Below, piece after piece: positions 9,600 through 20,328 of a DNA stretch of 64,000 nucleotides. Origin of the DNA: Neisseria sp. Marseille-Q6792 (GTDB lineage Bacteria; Pseudomonadota; Gammaproteobacteria; Burkholderiales; Neisseriaceae); the NCBI RefSeq assembly GCF_943181435.1, contig NZ_OW969598.1:620001-684000 (forward strand). The letters are read 5' to 3'. The notes beneath the pieces were generated by a model. It did not search any database. It saw only the letters and a program-made list of their open reading frames with translations, and had not been told where the DNA came from. The stretch's first letter is position 1. Each line of letters starts with the position of its first letter. A program made the position numbers and the translations under genes.

Positions 9600-9927
9600 A
9601 GTGTGTCCTCTCTTAATATTCAGTTCTAATTTGAAATAAAATGTAATTTACCCACTAATTTAAAAAATACAACACAATTTAAAAAAATACAACATAATTC
9701 AAACGATGCTTTATATCTTTATGAGTTTAAACATATAAAAATTTAAAATTGTTAATGATATGGGAAATTTTGATATTTCTCACCCCTTCCAAACAGCAAT
9801 GAAAAGCAAGACGTAACCTGCCTCTCCAAGCCGCCTTACCATGCCGTACCTTATATTCCGGTAATGACTCGCTTGAAACTTTATGCAAGTCAAACCTATT
9901 AAACATATGCTGAATCCAGATAAAACA
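9600..9927. other. Non-coding gap between sucD and the symporter gene, with a 20-bp direct repeat
   Basis: This gap is strongly AT-rich. Positions 9661-9700 hold two tandem 20-base units sharing AAAAAATACAACA and AATT. They lie about 60-100 bases upstream of the symporter start and could bind a regulator. A 79-codon minus-strand frame at 9727-9966 begins inside the uptake-sequence hairpin and has no recognisable features; I do not call it a gene. Confidence 0.5.
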
Positions 9928-9995
9928 AATGCCGCCTAAAACCAGATTTCCGGTTTCAGACGGCATTTAATCTTTAATCAATCAGATGATTGATT
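9928..9995 (-). terminator. sucD terminator region: palindrome plus uptake-sequence hairpin
   Basis: Directly after the sucD stop lies a perfect palindrome with arms AATCAATCA and TGATTGATT (9976-9995). It is followed by an imperfect hairpin at 9928-9967 built from one AT-type uptake sequence and a degenerate partner (GCCGCCTAAAACC). Together they should end the long leftward TCA transcript. Confidence 0.7.
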
Positions 9996-10885
9996 TACAC
10001 CAAACCTTTTGCTTTCAACACTTCCAGCATGGTAGTGCCCAACTCGGCAGGGCTGCGGGTGTAAGCGATACCGGCTTTTTCAAACGCGGCGAATTTTTCC
10101 TCGGCAGTACCTTTACCGCCGGAGATAATCGCACCAGCGTGGCCCATGCGTTTGCCTTTAGGAGCGGTAACACCAGCGATATAACCTACAACAGGTTTGG
10201 TTACGTTGGATTGGATGTATTCGGCTGCTTCTTCTTCCGCAGTACCACCGATTTCACCAATCATGATGATGGCGTCGGTATCCGGGTCTTCTTGGAAGAG
10301 TTTCAGTGCGTCGATTTGGTTCATACCAGGAATCGGGTCGCCGCCGATACCGATACAGGTTGATTGACCCAAGCCCAGTTTGGTGGTTTGTGCCACGGCT
10401 TCGTAAGTCAATGTACCGGAACGGGAAATAATACCGATACGACCCGGAGTGTGGATGTGGCCCGGCATAATACCGATTTTGCACTCACCCGGAGTAATCA
10501 CGCCCGGGCAGTTAGGGCCGACCAAGCGGGTACCGTTGCCGTTGGTTTCCAAGTAACGTTTGGCTTTGAGCATGTCCAAAGTAGGCACGCCTTCGGTAAT
10601 CACAACCACCAAGCCTACGCCTGAATCAACTGCTTCAACGATAGAATCCAACACAAACGGAGCAGGAACGTAAATTACGGATGCGTCCGCGCCGGTTTCT
10701 TTAACGGCTTCTTTCATGGTGTTGAACACGGGCAGGTTCAGGTGGGTTTGACCGCCTTTGCCCGGGGTAACGCCGCCGACAACTTTAGTGCCGTAAGCGA
10801 GAGCTTGTTCGGAGTGGAAAGTACCGTTTTTACCGGTGAAACCTTGAACCAATACTTTGGTGTCTTTATTAATCAATACGCTCAT
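9995..10885 (-). CDS. sucD: Succinyl-CoA synthetase alpha subunit
   Basis: With SucC it interconverts succinyl-CoA and succinate while making ATP or GTP in the TCA cycle. The 296-residue length is normal. The CoA-binding Rossmann start [16 protein letters not shown] is at residues 13-28. The phosphorylated histidine lies in [18 protein letters not shown] near residue 246. ATG 10885 follows AAGGAG. sucC ends 10 bases upstream, so the two are co-transcribed. It is the last gene of the TCA cluster. Confidence 0.97.
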   Translation of the reverse strand: MSVLINKDTKVLVQGFTGKNGTFHSEQALAYGTKVVGGVTPGKGGQTHLNLPVFNTMKEAVKETGADASVIYVPAPFVLDSIVEAVDSGVGLVVVITEGVPTLDMLKAKRYLETNGNGTRLVGPNCPGVITPGECKIGIMPGHIHTPGRIGIISRSGTLTYEAVAQTTKLGLGQSTCIGIGGDPIPGMNQIDALKLFQEDPDTDAIIMIGEIGGTAEEEAAEYIQSNVTKPVVGYIAGVTAPKGKRMGHAGAIISGGKGTAEEKFAAFEKAGIAYTRSPAELGTTMLEVLKAKGLV

Positions 10886-10895
10886 TCTTTTCTCC

Positions 10896-12062
10896 TTAGG
10901 CGTTTACGGCTGCGACAATTTTTTCGGCTGCGTCATTCAGGCCGTCTGCAGAAGTCAGTTTCAGACCTGATTCGTTCAGGATTTTCGCGCCGAGTTCGGC
11001 GTTGTTACCTTCCAAACGAACAACGACAGGAACGTTGACGTTGATTTCTTTAACGGCTGCCACAATGGCTTCCGCAATCATGTCGCAACGTACGATACCG
11101 CCGAAGATGTTGATCAATACGCCTTTAACGGATTTGTCTTCCAAAATCAGTTTGAACGCTTCAACCACGCGGTCTTTGGTTGCGCCGCCACCAACGTCCA
11201 AGAAGTTGGCAGGTTGGCCACCTTTGAGTTTGATGATGTCCATAGTGGCCATCGCCAAACCGGCACCGTTCACCATACAGCCGATGTTGCCTTCCAAGGC
11301 AACATAGTTCAGGTCGAATTCGGAAGCTTTCAGCTCGCGTTCGTTTTCTTGAGATTTGTCGCGCAATTCAGCGATTTTTGGCAGGCGGTAGAGCGCGTTG
11401 CTGTCGATACCGATTTTGCCGTCCACGCAGGCGAGCGCGCCGTTTTCGCGAACTGCCAATGGGTTTACTTCAAACAGTGCGAAGTCGTTTTCGATAAACG
11501 CTTTGTACGCGCCGGTCATCAGTTTGACGAACTCGTTGATTTGTTTGTCTTTCAAGCCCAGTTGGAACGCAACTTCGCGAGCTTGGCAAGGTTGCAGGCC
11601 GACCAGCGGATCAACGGTTACTTTGAAGATTTTTTCAGGAGTTTCGGCAGCAACTTTTTCGATTTCCACGCCGCCTTCGGTAGAAGCCATGAATGTAACG
11701 CGGCGGGTAGAACGGTCAACCACTGCGCCCAAGTACAGCTCGGTTTGAACCGGATACATGTCTTCGCAAACCAAAACGCTGTTGACAGGTTGGCCGTTGG
11801 CATCGGTTTGATAAGTTACCAAGTTGGTGCCAATCAGGCTTTCAGCCACTTCTTTAGCTTCTTCGCGGCTTTTAACGACTTTTACGCCGCCCGCTTTACC
11901 GCGACCGCCGGCGTGTACCTGTGCTTTGACAACAGCGAATTTGCCGCCCAATTTGTCGTAAGCTGCAGCGGCTTCTTCGCCGTTGTGCGCCAAAATACCG
12001 CCTTGTACGGGCAAACCGTAGCTAGCCAGCAGTTCTTTAGCCTGATACTCGTGTAGGTTCAT
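10896..12062 (-). CDS. sucC: Succinyl-CoA synthetase beta subunit
   Basis: This is the nucleotide-binding subunit of succinyl-CoA synthetase. The protein is 388 residues, as in the family, and starts [16 protein letters not shown] with an ATP-grasp fold. The signature [12 protein letters not shown] and LDVGGGA lie near residues 265 and 298. I chose ATG 12062 because AAGGAG sits just upstream. The extra upstream codons to 12131 run through an uptake sequence. sucD follows after 10 bases. Confidence 0.97.
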   Translation of the reverse strand: MNLHEYQAKELLASYGLPVQGGILAHNGEEAAAAYDKLGGKFAVVKAQVHAGGRGKAGGVKVVKSREEAKEVAESLIGTNLVTYQTDANGQPVNSVLVCEDMYPVQTELYLGAVVDRSTRRVTFMASTEGGVEIEKVAAETPEKIFKVTVDPLVGLQPCQAREVAFQLGLKDKQINEFVKLMTGAYKAFIENDFALFEVNPLAVRENGALACVDGKIGIDSNALYRLPKIAELRDKSQENERELKASEFDLNYVALEGNIGCMVNGAGLAMATMDIIKLKGGQPANFLDVGGGATKDRVVEAFKLILEDKSVKGVLINIFGGIVRCDMIAEAIVAAVKEINVNVPVVVRLEGNNAELGAKILNESGLKLTSADGLNDAAEKIVAAVNA

Positions 12063-12130
12063 GGATTTCTCCTTAAGGTGAGTGGGTCTTAGGAATCGCC
12101 CTGCGGACAATCCTATATTTTCAGACGGCA

Positions 12131-12421
12131 CTATTGTTTACTGAAAGGCAGCCACATCCGCGCCAACAAATACATGACCGCGCCGCCTCCCCCGAGAATA
12201 AAAAAGACGACGCCTTTTTTACGCGAATTCGGGCAGAGCATGTAAACGGCAAGGCTGAAACTGATAAACAACAATGCCACGCGCCAAACCAATTCTTTAT
12301 CTTTGAAACGGTTGAGCGTATAAGTTTCGGTCATCATCACATACATCTGCCACAATGCGGCCATACACATGCTGATGATGCCCATCGGTATAAAGAAAAT
12401 ACCGACTATTTCTTTGTTCAT
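12131..12421 (-). CDS. Small membrane protein of unknown function in the TCA cluster
   Basis: The 96-residue product begins [20 protein letters not shown]. It has three hydrophobic segments at roughly residues 5-30, 45-62 and 70-90, with positive loops between them (FKDKE, NSRKKG). I do not recognise a family. It lies between lpd and sucC on the same strand, separated from lpd by an uptake-sequence hairpin and from sucC by 68 bases. A link to the 2-oxoglutarate dehydrogenase or succinyl-CoA step is only suggested by position. Confidence 0.7.
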   Translation of the reverse strand: MNKEIVGIFFIPMGIISMCMAALWQMYVMMTETYTLNRFKDKELVWRVALLFISFSLAVYMLCPNSRKKGVVFFILGGGGAVMYLLARMWLPFSKQ

Positions 12422-12505
12422 AATGAATGTAAATGCTGTTTGTTTGCCTGACGGAATTATAAATCAGAAAACGAAGCTCTCGGAACATTCAATTTGTCGA
12501 AGGCC

Positions 12506-12539
12506 TTAAGGCCGTCTGAAAAGTTTCAGACGGCCTTAA
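12506..12539 (-). terminator. lpd terminator, inverted AG-type uptake sequences
   Basis: TTAAGGCCGTCTGAAA and its complement form a 16-bp perfect stem with a two-base loop. It begins 7 bases after the lpd stop codon. Confidence 0.75.
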
Positions 12540-12545
12540 TGTCTA

Positions 12546-13979
12546 TCAACCGTGCAAAGCGCGTTTGTCGGCCGCCAATGCAGCTTCGTGAACCACTTCG
12601 GACAAGGTTGGGTGGGCATGGATAATGCGGGCGATGTCTTCGCTGCTGGCAAAGAATTCGAGCGCAGTCACGCCTTCGGTAACCAATTCGCTGACAACCG
12701 GGCCGATCATGTGTACGCCCAAGATACGGTCGGTTTTAGCATCTGCCAACACTTTAACCGTACCTTTGGCTTTGCCCATTGCCAATGCGCGACCGTTTGC
12801 ACCGAAACCTGAAGTACCTTTTTTGTACTCCACGCCTTCGGCTTTGAGCTGTTCTTCGGTTTTACCCACCCAAGCGATTTCAGGGTCGGTGTAAATCACA
12901 AACGGTACGTTGTTGAAATCGATATGCGGTTTTTGACCGGCAATGCGCTCGGCAACGGCAACGCCTTCATCGCTGGCTTTGTGTGCCAACATCGGGCCGC
13001 GAACCACGTCGCCGATTGCCCATACGTTAGGCAGGTTGGTACGGCATTCGCCGTCCACTTTGATAAAGCCGCGTTCGTCTTTTTCCAAGCCTACGGCTTC
13101 GGCGTTCAGGCCTTTGGTGTTTGGAATACGGCCGATGGCAACAATCAGTTTGTCGAATACTTCGGTTTTGGCTTCGCCGGTAGCAGTTTCGTAAGCAACG
13201 GAAACGCCTTTGCCTTCAGATTTGATGTCGCCGATTTTCACGCCCAATTCGATACTCAAACCTTGCTCTTTGGTGAAGTATTTGAAGGCTTCTTTAGCGA
13301 TTTGTTGGTCTGCGGCAGCCAGGAAGGTCGGCGCGGCTTCAAGAATGGTAACTTCTGCACCCACGCGGTTCCATACAGAACCCATTTCTAAGCCAATCAC
13401 GCCGGAACCGATCACGCCGAGTTTGGCAGGTACTTCGGTCAGGTTCAATGCGCCTTCGTTGTCCAATACGTTCACGTTGTCGATAGCGACTTGTGGCAGC
13501 GGACGCGGTACGGAACCGGTCGCTACGATGACGTGTTTGGCTTCGATAACGGTTTTCTCGCCTTTGTTATTGACTTCGATTTGGTAAGCATCGCCATTTT
13601 TACCGGCAAAGGAAGCAGTACCGAACAGGCTGGTTACTTTGTTTTTTTGGAACAGGAATTTCACGCCACCGGTCAGTTTGGTTACGATGGCATCTTTGCG
13701 CTCAATCATTTTGGCCGCGTCGAATTTTACGTCGCCGACAGTAATACCGTGTTCGGCAAAATCATGTTGCGCAGCGTGGAAATGTTCGCTGGATTGCAAC
13801 AGGGCTTTAGAAGGGATACAACCTACGTTCAAGCAAGTACCGCCCAATGCTGGGGCATTGCCTGCTTTGTTAACGCCTGCATCGACACAGGCGGTTTTGA
13901 AACCCAGTTGCGCGGCACGGATGGCGGCAACGTATCCGCCCGGGCCTGCACCAATCACTACTACATCATATTGAGACAT
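12546..13979 (-). CDS. lpd: Dihydrolipoyl dehydrogenase (E3 of 2-oxoglutarate dehydrogenase)
   Basis: This FAD enzyme reoxidises dihydrolipoyl groups on SucB with NAD. The 477-residue protein shows, in order, the FAD motif GAGPGG (10-15), the redox disulfide CLNVGC (Cys49/Cys54), the NAD motif [10 protein letters not shown], and the C-terminal HAHPTLSE that carries the catalytic histidine. ATG 13979 is next to sucB, which lies upstream across a Correia element. A second, less typical homologue is at 23911-25314. Confidence 0.95.
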   Translation of the reverse strand: MSQYDVVVIGAGPGGYVAAIRAAQLGFKTACVDAGVNKAGNAPALGGTCLNVGCIPSKALLQSSEHFHAAQHDFAEHGITVGDVKFDAAKMIERKDAIVTKLTGGVKFLFQKNKVTSLFGTASFAGKNGDAYQIEVNNKGEKTVIEAKHVIVATGSVPRPLPQVAIDNVNVLDNEGALNLTEVPAKLGVIGSGVIGLEMGSVWNRVGAEVTILEAAPTFLAAADQQIAKEAFKYFTKEQGLSIELGVKIGDIKSEGKGVSVAYETATGEAKTEVFDKLIVAIGRIPNTKGLNAEAVGLEKDERGFIKVDGECRTNLPNVWAIGDVVRGPMLAHKASDEGVAVAERIAGQKPHIDFNNVPFVIYTDPEIAWVGKTEEQLKAEGVEYKKGTSGFGANGRALAMGKAKGTVKVLADAKTDRILGVHMIGPVVSELVTEGVTALEFFASSEDIARIIHAHPTLSEVVHEAALAADKRALHG

Positions 13980-14082
13980 CGTGTCATCCTTTGCTTTTGG
14001 CAGTATCTCAAAATAAAAACGATACTTTTTGTTTCTTTTTTATTTTGAATGACTGCGTTTTGATGGTTTTAAGAAAAGGCCG

Positions 14083-14135
14083 TCTGAAAGTCTATATCTG
14101 TCGATTCATTCAAATCAAATATTTCAGACGGCCTC
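14083..14135. repeat. Pair of inverted AG-type uptake sequences upstream of lpd
   Basis: AGGCCGTCTGAA at about 14083 and its complement at about 14130 are separated by some 35 bases. The long loop makes this a weak terminator. It lies in the gap between sucB and lpd. Confidence 0.6.
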
Positions 14136-14187
14136 AATCGTTCGTTGAGCCTATTGTAGCACGATACTACATTACGCTACATCTAAA

Positions 14188-14294
14188 TATAGTGGATTAA
14201 ATTTAAATCAGGACAAGGCGACGAAGCCGCAGACAGTACAGATAGTACGGCAAGGCGAGGCAACGCCGTACTGGTTTAAATTTAATCCACTATA
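14188..14294. repeat. Correia element, short (107-bp) form
   Basis: The element is bounded by TATAGTGGATTAAATTTAAA and its complement and contains the conserved core CAAGGCGACGAAGCCGCAGAC. It lacks the roughly 50-bp internal segment with the IHF-type site seen in the 155-156-bp copies elsewhere in this window. It sits between sucB and lpd. On transcripts such elements fold into RNase III-sensitive hairpins, so it may uncouple lpd expression from sucAB. Confidence 0.9.
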
Positions 14295-14298
14295 AAAA

Positions 14299-14339
14299 TT
14301 CAGACGGCCTTTTCATTAACAAATAAAAGGCCGTCTGAA
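14299..14339 (-). terminator. sucB terminator, inverted AG-type uptake sequences
   Basis: TTCAGACGGCCTTTT and AAAAGGCCGTCTGAA form a 15-bp stem ending in a T run. It starts 4 bases after the sucB stop codon. Confidence 0.8.
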
Positions 14340-14343
14340 ACGA

Positions 14344-15537
14344 TTACAGATCCAATAACAGGCGAGCTGGGTCTTCCAACGCGTCTTTAATGGCTACCAA
14401 GGTCAATACAGCTTCGCGGCCGTCGATGATACGATGGTCGTAAGACAGAGCCAGATACATCATTGGACGGACAACAACTTGGCCGTTTTCAACCACAGCG
14501 CGCTCTTTAGTGGCATGCATACCCAAAATCGCAGATTGAGGCGGGTTGATGATCGGGGTAGACATCATAGAACCGAAAGTACCGCCGTTGGTAATACTGA
14601 ATGTACCGCCGGTCAGATCTTCGATAGCGATTTTGCCGTCTTTAGCTTTTTTCGCGTAATCAACAATTGCTTGTTCGATGTCGGCAATGCTCATTTGGTC
14701 GGCATCGCGCAGGATTGGTACAACCAAACCGCGTGGGCTGCCAATTGCGATACCGATGTCGAAGTAGCCGTGGTACACGATGTCTTTGCCGTCAACAGAA
14801 GCATTTACAACCGGGTATTTTTTCAGGGCGGCAACAGCGGCTTTAACGAAGAAGGACATAAAGCCCAGTTTCACGCCGTGTTCTTTCTCGAATTTTTCTT
14901 TGTACTTCGCACGCAAGTCCATGATTGGTTTCATGTTGACTTCGTTGAATGTAGTCAGAATGGCGTTTTCTTGTTGAGAAGCCAGGAGGCGTTCCGCAAC
15001 ACGGGCACGCAGGCGGCTCATTGGTACGCGTTCTTCTGGACGTGCGCCGGCAGGAAGTGCAACAGCAGGAGCAGCGGCTGCGGCAGGTTTGGCTGCGGCA
15101 TTTTGTACGTCTTCTTTCAATACGCGACCGTCACGGCCGGAACCTTGCAATGCGTTCACGTCAACACCGGTCTCGGCAGCCAGTTTGGCGGCGGCAGGCA
15201 TAGCGGCGTTGTTTTGTGCAGCAGCAGGAGCGGCGGCCGGGGCAGCTTCGGCAGGAGCGGCAGCAGGAGCGGCGGCAGGTGCTTCAGCAGCGGCAGTAGC
15301 AGCGGTATCGATACGTGCCAAAACTTGGTCGGCAACAACGGTTTCACCGTCTTGCGCTACGATTTCAACCAATACGCCGGCTTGTGGAGAAGGTACTTCC
15401 AAAACCACTTTGTCAGTTTCGATATCGATCAGGATTTCGTCACGGGCAACGGCTTCGCCAACTTTCTTCTTCCATTCCAAGAGCGTGCCTTCAGATACGC
15501 TTTCAGACAGCATAGGTACTTTTACATCAATAATCAT
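14344..15537 (-). CDS. sucB: 2-oxoglutarate dehydrogenase E2 (dihydrolipoyl succinyltransferase)
   Basis: This is the core acyltransferase of the 2-oxoglutarate dehydrogenase complex. The 397-residue protein has one lipoyl domain with the lipoylated lysine in [12 protein letters not shown] (Lys43). An Ala/Pro/Glu-rich linker runs from about 82 to 112. A small E1/E3-binding domain follows ([22 protein letters not shown]), then the catalytic domain ending in [12 protein letters not shown] with the active histidine. ATG 15537 has GGAGA upstream. sucA ends 99 bases before it. Confidence 0.96.
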   Translation of the reverse strand: MIIDVKVPMLSESVSEGTLLEWKKKVGEAVARDEILIDIETDKVVLEVPSPQAGVLVEIVAQDGETVVADQVLARIDTAATAAAEAPAAAPAAAPAEAAPAAAPAAAQNNAAMPAAAKLAAETGVDVNALQGSGRDGRVLKEDVQNAAAKPAAAAAPAVALPAGARPEERVPMSRLRARVAERLLASQQENAILTTFNEVNMKPIMDLRAKYKEKFEKEHGVKLGFMSFFVKAAVAALKKYPVVNASVDGKDIVYHGYFDIGIAIGSPRGLVVPILRDADQMSIADIEQAIVDYAKKAKDGKIAIEDLTGGTFSITNGGTFGSMMSTPIINPPQSAILGMHATKERAVVENGQVVVRPMMYLALSYDHRIIDGREAVLTLVAIKDALEDPARLLLDL

Positions 15538-15636
15538 TTTGTGTCTCCAATGGCCCTTTCAGACGGCCTGTTGTGTGTTTTTAATTCTGCATATGGGCAT
15601 TCCGCCTGAGCAAACTCAGACGGAATGCTACTTGGT

Positions 15637-18465
15637 TTACAATGCCAAAGCATCTTCAACCAATTGTTTCAATTGAGCAATGTGTTTGCTTGAGTAGCCC
15701 ACGGCAGGTGATGCGCTGCTTGGACGACCAGCATAAGACAGTTTTTGCTCTTCGCTGATAACGTCTTCGATGCGGTGGCGGATTTGGTAGAACGCACCTT
15801 GGTTTTTCGGCTCTTCTTGTGCCCAAACCACAGATTTTGCGTTCGGATATTTCGCCAGTTCAGCTTTAACCTCGTCGTATGGGAACGGATATAGCTGCTC
15901 AACGCGAACAATCGCAACATCATCTTCCAGTTTACGCTCGGCACGCCCAGCTTCCAAGTCATAGTAAACCTGACCGGCACACAATACCACGCGTTTCACG
16001 CTGTCGTTGCTTGCGCGTTCGGCAGTATCGCCGATAACCGGACGGAAAGTCGAACCTTCGGTGAAGTTTTCCAGCGGGCTCATTGCACCTTTGAAGCGCA
16101 ACAGGCGTTTGGACATGAAAATCACCAGCGGTTTGCGGTATGAACCCAAGACTTGACGCTGCAAGAGGTGGAACATTTGCGACGCTTCAGACGGCATGAT
16201 GACTTGCATATTGTTCTCAGAACACAGTTGCAACCAACGCTCTACGCGTGCAGAAGAGTGCTCAGGGCCTTGACCGTCGTAACCGTGCGGCAGGATGGTG
16301 GTCAGACCGCACAAACGACCCCATTTGGTTTCGCCTGAAGACAGGAATTGGTCAATAGTCACTTGCGCGCCGTTGGCGAAGTCACCGAATTGAGCTTCCC
16401 AAATGGTCAGTTTGTCAGGAGCGGAGCAGGCAAAGCCGTACTCGAACGCCATCACGGCTTCTTCATTCAAAATGGAGTCGATAACCAAGAACTCGCCCAT
16501 TCCTTCGCCCATATGGCGCAGAGGAACATAAGTACCGTCGTCCCATTTTTCACGTTTTTGATCGTGCAGAACGGCATGACGGTGTGAGAATGTACCGCGG
16601 CCGGAGTCCTCACCGGAGATACGCACGCCATGACCTTTTGTCAGCAGGCTTGCGTATGCCAAGGTTTCGGCCATACCCCAGTCGATGGCTTGCTTGCCGG
16701 ATGCCATGGCTTTACGTGCTTCAATCACACGTTTCGCGGTCGGATGCAGGGCAAAGCCTTCCGGTACGGCGGTAAACTTCTCGGTGAGACGCTCAATATC
16801 TGCGGCAGGCAAACCGGTTTCGATGTGTTCGCGCCAATCTTTACCTTGGTATTTGCTCCAGTCGATTTGTGTGCGTTGGAAATTGCTCAACGTTGTTTGT
16901 TCAACATGTTCGCCTTTGTCCAAAGCATCACGGTAGGCTTGGATGTAAGCATCAGCCTCTGCTTGAGTTACCACGCCTTCGGCAATCAGTTGCTCAGTGT
17001 ACAAAGCACGCGCACCCGGGTGTTTCGATACTTTTTTGTACATCATCGGTTGGGTCAAGGTCGGATCGTCGCCCTCGTTATGACCCCATTTACGGTAGCA
17101 GACAACGTCGATCACGATGTCTTTATGGAATTTTTTGCGGTAATCCAAAGCGGCTTGGATGGCAAAGCAAACGCGTTCGGGATCATCGCCGTTCACATGG
17201 ATAACCGGGGCGGAAACCATTTTCGCGATATCGGTACAGTGTACGGTTGAACGAGTATCGCGGATATCGGAAGTGGTAAAGCCGATTTGGTTGTTGATCA
17301 CGATGTGAACCGTACCGCCGGTGGTATAACCGCGCGTTTTAGACAGGTTGAATGTTGCTTGGTTGACACCCAGACCGATAAATGCGGAATCGCCGTGAAT
17401 CAATACCGGCAAGACTTTATCGCGGCCGTTTTCGCCCAAACGTTTTTGCTTGGCGCGTGCAGAACCTTCCACTACCGGATTGACGATTTCCAAGTGTGAC
17501 GGGTTGAACGCCAAAGAAACGTGCATCGGGCCGTGCGGCGTGGCAATATCGGAGCTGAAGCCCATGTGGTATTTCACGTCGCCGCTGGGCAGTTTGATTT
17601 CGGCACGACCTTCAAACTCAGCGAACAAATCGCCGGGTTTTTTGCCCAAAATGTTCACCAAAACATTTAGACGGCCTCGGTGCGCCATACCGATGATGAC
17701 TTCTTCCACGCCGTCCTTACCGGCGTTTTGAATCAGGTAGTTCAAACCGGCAATCGCGCTTTCGCCGCCTTCTACACCAAAGCGTTTTTGGCCGACATAT
17801 TTGGTATGCAGGTAGCGTTCCAAAGTTTCGGCAGCAGTCATTTCTTTCAAGATACGGCGTTTTTGTTCAACGTTATAGCTTGGCGTAGACAGTACGCTTT
17901 CAAAATAATTGCGAACCCAGCGGCGCTCTTCGGTATTTGGGATGTAGATGTACTCCACCGCGATATGACCGCAGTAGGTTTGTTTGAGGTTGCTGATGAT
18001 TTTGGAAAGAGGCAGTTTGCCCTGACCGGAAAAATCGCCCTCGCCCATATTGAATTGAATCGCCATATCGGCATCTGACAAACCGTGGAACTTAGGATCG
18101 AGAGCTTCGATATTTTGAGGTGGGATACGTTTGAGCGGATCAAGTTGGGCTGCACCCACGCCTTGTATACGATAGGCAGAAATCAGACGCAGAACGCTGA
18201 CTTGCTTTTTCATCATTGCCTCATCCACACCACCCGCAACGGCTGCGGCAATTTTCTTTTTAGCCAAAGTGGCAAATGATTCACGAATCGGTGTGTGGGC
18301 AACATCGACAGCGACTGCGCCCGGCTGTTTACTCAAATCGGTAAAGTACTGTTTCCATTTTTCATCAACAGATTCCGGATTATCCAGAAACTTCTCATAC
18401 AACTCCTCGATGTATGGCGCATTAGAACCAAACAGATAAGAGAAATTGAGTTTTTCGTCCATCAT
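15637..18465 (-). CDS. sucA: 2-oxoglutarate dehydrogenase E1
   Basis: This thiamine-diphosphate enzyme decarboxylates 2-oxoglutarate and passes the succinyl group to SucB. The 942-residue length is typical. The N-terminal segment NFSYLFGSNAPYIEELYEKF matches the E1o family. The ThDP site is visible as HGDSAFIGLG followed by VINNQIGFTTS. A second ATG one codon later (18462) is equally possible. gltA ends about 200 bases upstream and sucB follows after 99 bases. Confidence 0.96.
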   Translation of the reverse strand: MMDEKLNFSYLFGSNAPYIEELYEKFLDNPESVDEKWKQYFTDLSKQPGAVAVDVAHTPIRESFATLAKKKIAAAVAGGVDEAMMKKQVSVLRLISAYRIQGVGAAQLDPLKRIPPQNIEALDPKFHGLSDADMAIQFNMGEGDFSGQGKLPLSKIISNLKQTYCGHIAVEYIYIPNTEERRWVRNYFESVLSTPSYNVEQKRRILKEMTAAETLERYLHTKYVGQKRFGVEGGESAIAGLNYLIQNAGKDGVEEVIIGMAHRGRLNVLVNILGKKPGDLFAEFEGRAEIKLPSGDVKYHMGFSSDIATPHGPMHVSLAFNPSHLEIVNPVVEGSARAKQKRLGENGRDKVLPVLIHGDSAFIGLGVNQATFNLSKTRGYTTGGTVHIVINNQIGFTTSDIRDTRSTVHCTDIAKMVSAPVIHVNGDDPERVCFAIQAALDYRKKFHKDIVIDVVCYRKWGHNEGDDPTLTQPMMYKKVSKHPGARALYTEQLIAEGVVTQAEADAYIQAYRDALDKGEHVEQTTLSNFQRTQIDWSKYQGKDWREHIETGLPAADIERLTEKFTAVPEGFALHPTAKRVIEARKAMASGKQAIDWGMAETLAYASLLTKGHGVRISGEDSGRGTFSHRHAVLHDQKREKWDDGTYVPLRHMGEGMGEFLVIDSILNEEAVMAFEYGFACSAPDKLTIWEAQFGDFANGAQVTIDQFLSSGETKWGRLCGLTTILPHGYDGQGPEHSSARVERWLQLCSENNMQVIMPSEASQMFHLLQRQVLGSYRKPLVIFMSKRLLRFKGAMSPLENFTEGSTFRPVIGDTAERASNDSVKRVVLCAGQVYYDLEAGRAERKLEDDVAIVRVEQLYPFPYDEVKAELAKYPNAKSVVWAQEEPKNQGAFYQIRHRIEDVISEEQKLSYAGRPSSASPAVGYSSKHIAQLKQLVEDALAL

Positions 18466-18669
18466 GGCGTGAGCTCTTTTCTTTAAAATATAAACAAAGG
18501 GTAGAAGTCCGCGTCCTGACGGCGGAACTTATGCCGTCTGAAAAGACACTTCATTCTACCCTATTTCAAACCGGATTGCTTGCATTAGTTTCATCCGACT
18601 ACAACAATGCTGAACCAACAAACAATCCGACTTTCCGATATTTCCTACTCAACAATATATTAATATAAA

Positions 18670-19953
18670 CTACCTATCATTTACAGATACATAATCCCGA
18701 CGCGCCGAGCCGGTATAAAGCTGACGGGGACGACCGATTTTCAGCGAAGGATCGCTAATCATTTCATGCCAATGCGAAATCCAGCCGACGCTGCGTGACA
18801 GGGCGAAGATAACGGTAAACATTTCAGTCGGGATTCCCAAAGCGGACAGGACGATGCCCGAATAGAAGTCGACGTTTGGATACAGCTTGCGCTCCACAAA
18901 GAACGGGTCTTTCAGGGCAATTTGTTCCAATTCCATTGCCAGCTTGAATTTTGGGCTGTCTTCCAAACCCAATTCCTTCAAAACTTCATAACAGGTTTCA
19001 CGCATGATACTGGCGCGCGGATCCATGTTGCGGTACACGCGGTGTCCGAAGCCCATCAGACGGTATTTGCGTTGTTTCACACCTTCCATGTATTCGGCAA
19101 CATTAGATACATCGCCGATTTCGTCCAGCATCTTCAACACAGCTTCATTAGCACCGCCATGGGACGCACCCCACAGGCAGGCAATACCGGCAGCAATGCA
19201 GGCAAACGGGTTTGCACCCGAAGAACCTGCCAGACGGACGGTGGAAGTCGATGCGTTTTGCTCATGGTCTGCATGGAGGATAAAGATGCGGTCAAGTGCG
19301 CGCGCCAAAACCGGGTTGGGTTTATAATCTTCACACGGTGTAGCAAACATCATGTGAAGGAAGTTTTCGGAATAAGAAAGATTATTTTTCGGATAATTGA
19401 ACGGCAAACCGTTAGAATAGCGGTAACACATTGCCGCGATTGTCGGAATTTTGGAAATCAGACGATAAATTGCGATTTTTCGGTGTTCAGGATTGGTAAT
19501 ATCCAGACTGTCTTGATAGAACGCAGACAGTGCGCCGACCACGCCGACCATCATCGCCATCGGATGCGCGTCACGTCGGAAACCACGGAAGAACCAAGTC
19601 AGCTGTTCATGTACCATCGTGTGGCGGCTGACAGTGGTATCAAATTCTTTTTTCTGCTCAGCTGTAGGCAGTTCGCCGTAAATCAACAGATAGCAAACTT
19701 CCAAATAATCGGATTTTTTGGCCAGCTGCTCGATAGGATAACCACGGTAATACAACAGACCTTCATCACCATCAATATAAGTGATTTTGGATTCGCAACT
19801 TGCAGTTGACACGAATCCGGGGTCGAATGAAAACAGACCTGTATTTTTAGTCAACGTACGGATATCAACCACATCATGGCCGATACTTGCTTCCAATACC
19901 GGCAGCTCCAAAGCCTCTTGAGTTGAGGTAATAAGTTTGACAGATTTAGACAT
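18670..19953 (-). CDS. gltA: Citrate synthase (type II)
   Basis: It condenses acetyl-CoA and oxaloacetate. The 427-residue length and the N-terminal domain ([19 protein letters not shown]) mark the hexameric, NADH-sensitive type. Catalytic motifs are [27 protein letters not shown] with the active histidine, and YPNVDFYSG with the aspartate. ATG 19953 follows AAAGGAG. sdhE lies 123 bases upstream. In meningococcus gltA is a reported target of Hfq-dependent small RNAs; no such site was verified here. Confidence 0.97.
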   Translation of the reverse strand: MSKSVKLITSTQEALELPVLEASIGHDVVDIRTLTKNTGLFSFDPGFVSTASCESKITYIDGDEGLLYYRGYPIEQLAKKSDYLEVCYLLIYGELPTAEQKKEFDTTVSRHTMVHEQLTWFFRGFRRDAHPMAMMVGVVGALSAFYQDSLDITNPEHRKIAIYRLISKIPTIAAMCYRYSNGLPFNYPKNNLSYSENFLHMMFATPCEDYKPNPVLARALDRIFILHADHEQNASTSTVRLAGSSGANPFACIAAGIACLWGASHGGANEAVLKMLDEIGDVSNVAEYMEGVKQRKYRLMGFGHRVYRNMDPRASIMRETCYEVLKELGLEDSPKFKLAMELEQIALKDPFFVERKLYPNVDFYSGIVLSALGIPTEMFTVIFALSRSVGWISHWHEMISDPSLKIGRPRQLYTGSARRDYVSVNDR

Positions 19954-20076
19954 TCTTAAAACTCCTTTGTAAGTTGGGGCTTTCGTTGCCGCATAAGCGG
20001 CACGGTCTTTTTTCAGACGGCCTCCGTATGGAAAGGGCTTGTTCGGATCGGTATCGCAAACAAGCCCTATAATACA

Positions 20077-20325
20077 TTATGCCTGTCTGATTTTTTCAAG
20101 CATCGGGATAAGGTGCCCTTTGTCTGTTTCCGAATGCCCGTTAATCAAGGCAAGCAATTCTTGATCCTGAAATTCAAGGATTTCGGAAAACTCGGACAGC
20201 TCTTTATCGCTCAAATGCTCGAATTCTTTTTCCATAAACCTGCCGAAAATTAAATCTAATTCCAACAATCCCCGGCGGGTTTGAAAACGGATTTTCCGTT
20301 TGGCAATATCGTCAAAAACCATCAT
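20077..20325 (-). CDS. sdhE: SdhE, flavinylation factor for succinate dehydrogenase
   Basis: This small cytoplasmic protein promotes covalent FAD attachment to SdhA. The 82-residue length is typical. The family motif RGLLELD is at residues 18-24, inside RKIRFQTRRGLLELDLIFG, and a downstream FQDQELLALING helps confirm the family. It begins 3 bases after the sdhB stop, so translation is probably coupled. ATG 20325 or the adjacent ATG 20322 could be the start. Confidence 0.9.
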   Translation of the reverse strand: MMVFDDIAKRKIRFQTRRGLLELDLIFGRFMEKEFEHLSDKELSEFSEILEFQDQELLALINGHSETDKGHLIPMLEKIRQA

Positions 20326-20328
20326 TTC

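Noticed and set aside
9727..9966. 79-codon minus-strand frame upstream of the symporter gene
   Set aside because: It starts with MPSE, the usual false start made by an uptake sequence, and has no domain or ribosome-binding site.
12543..12545. Possible fusion of lpd with the downstream membrane protein
   Set aside because: A stop codon and a strong hairpin separate the two frames.
14434..15609. 391-codon plus-strand frame opposite sucB
   Set aside because: Its Gly/Ser-rich part is the reverse of the Ala-rich linker of SucB. No ribosome-binding site or motif.
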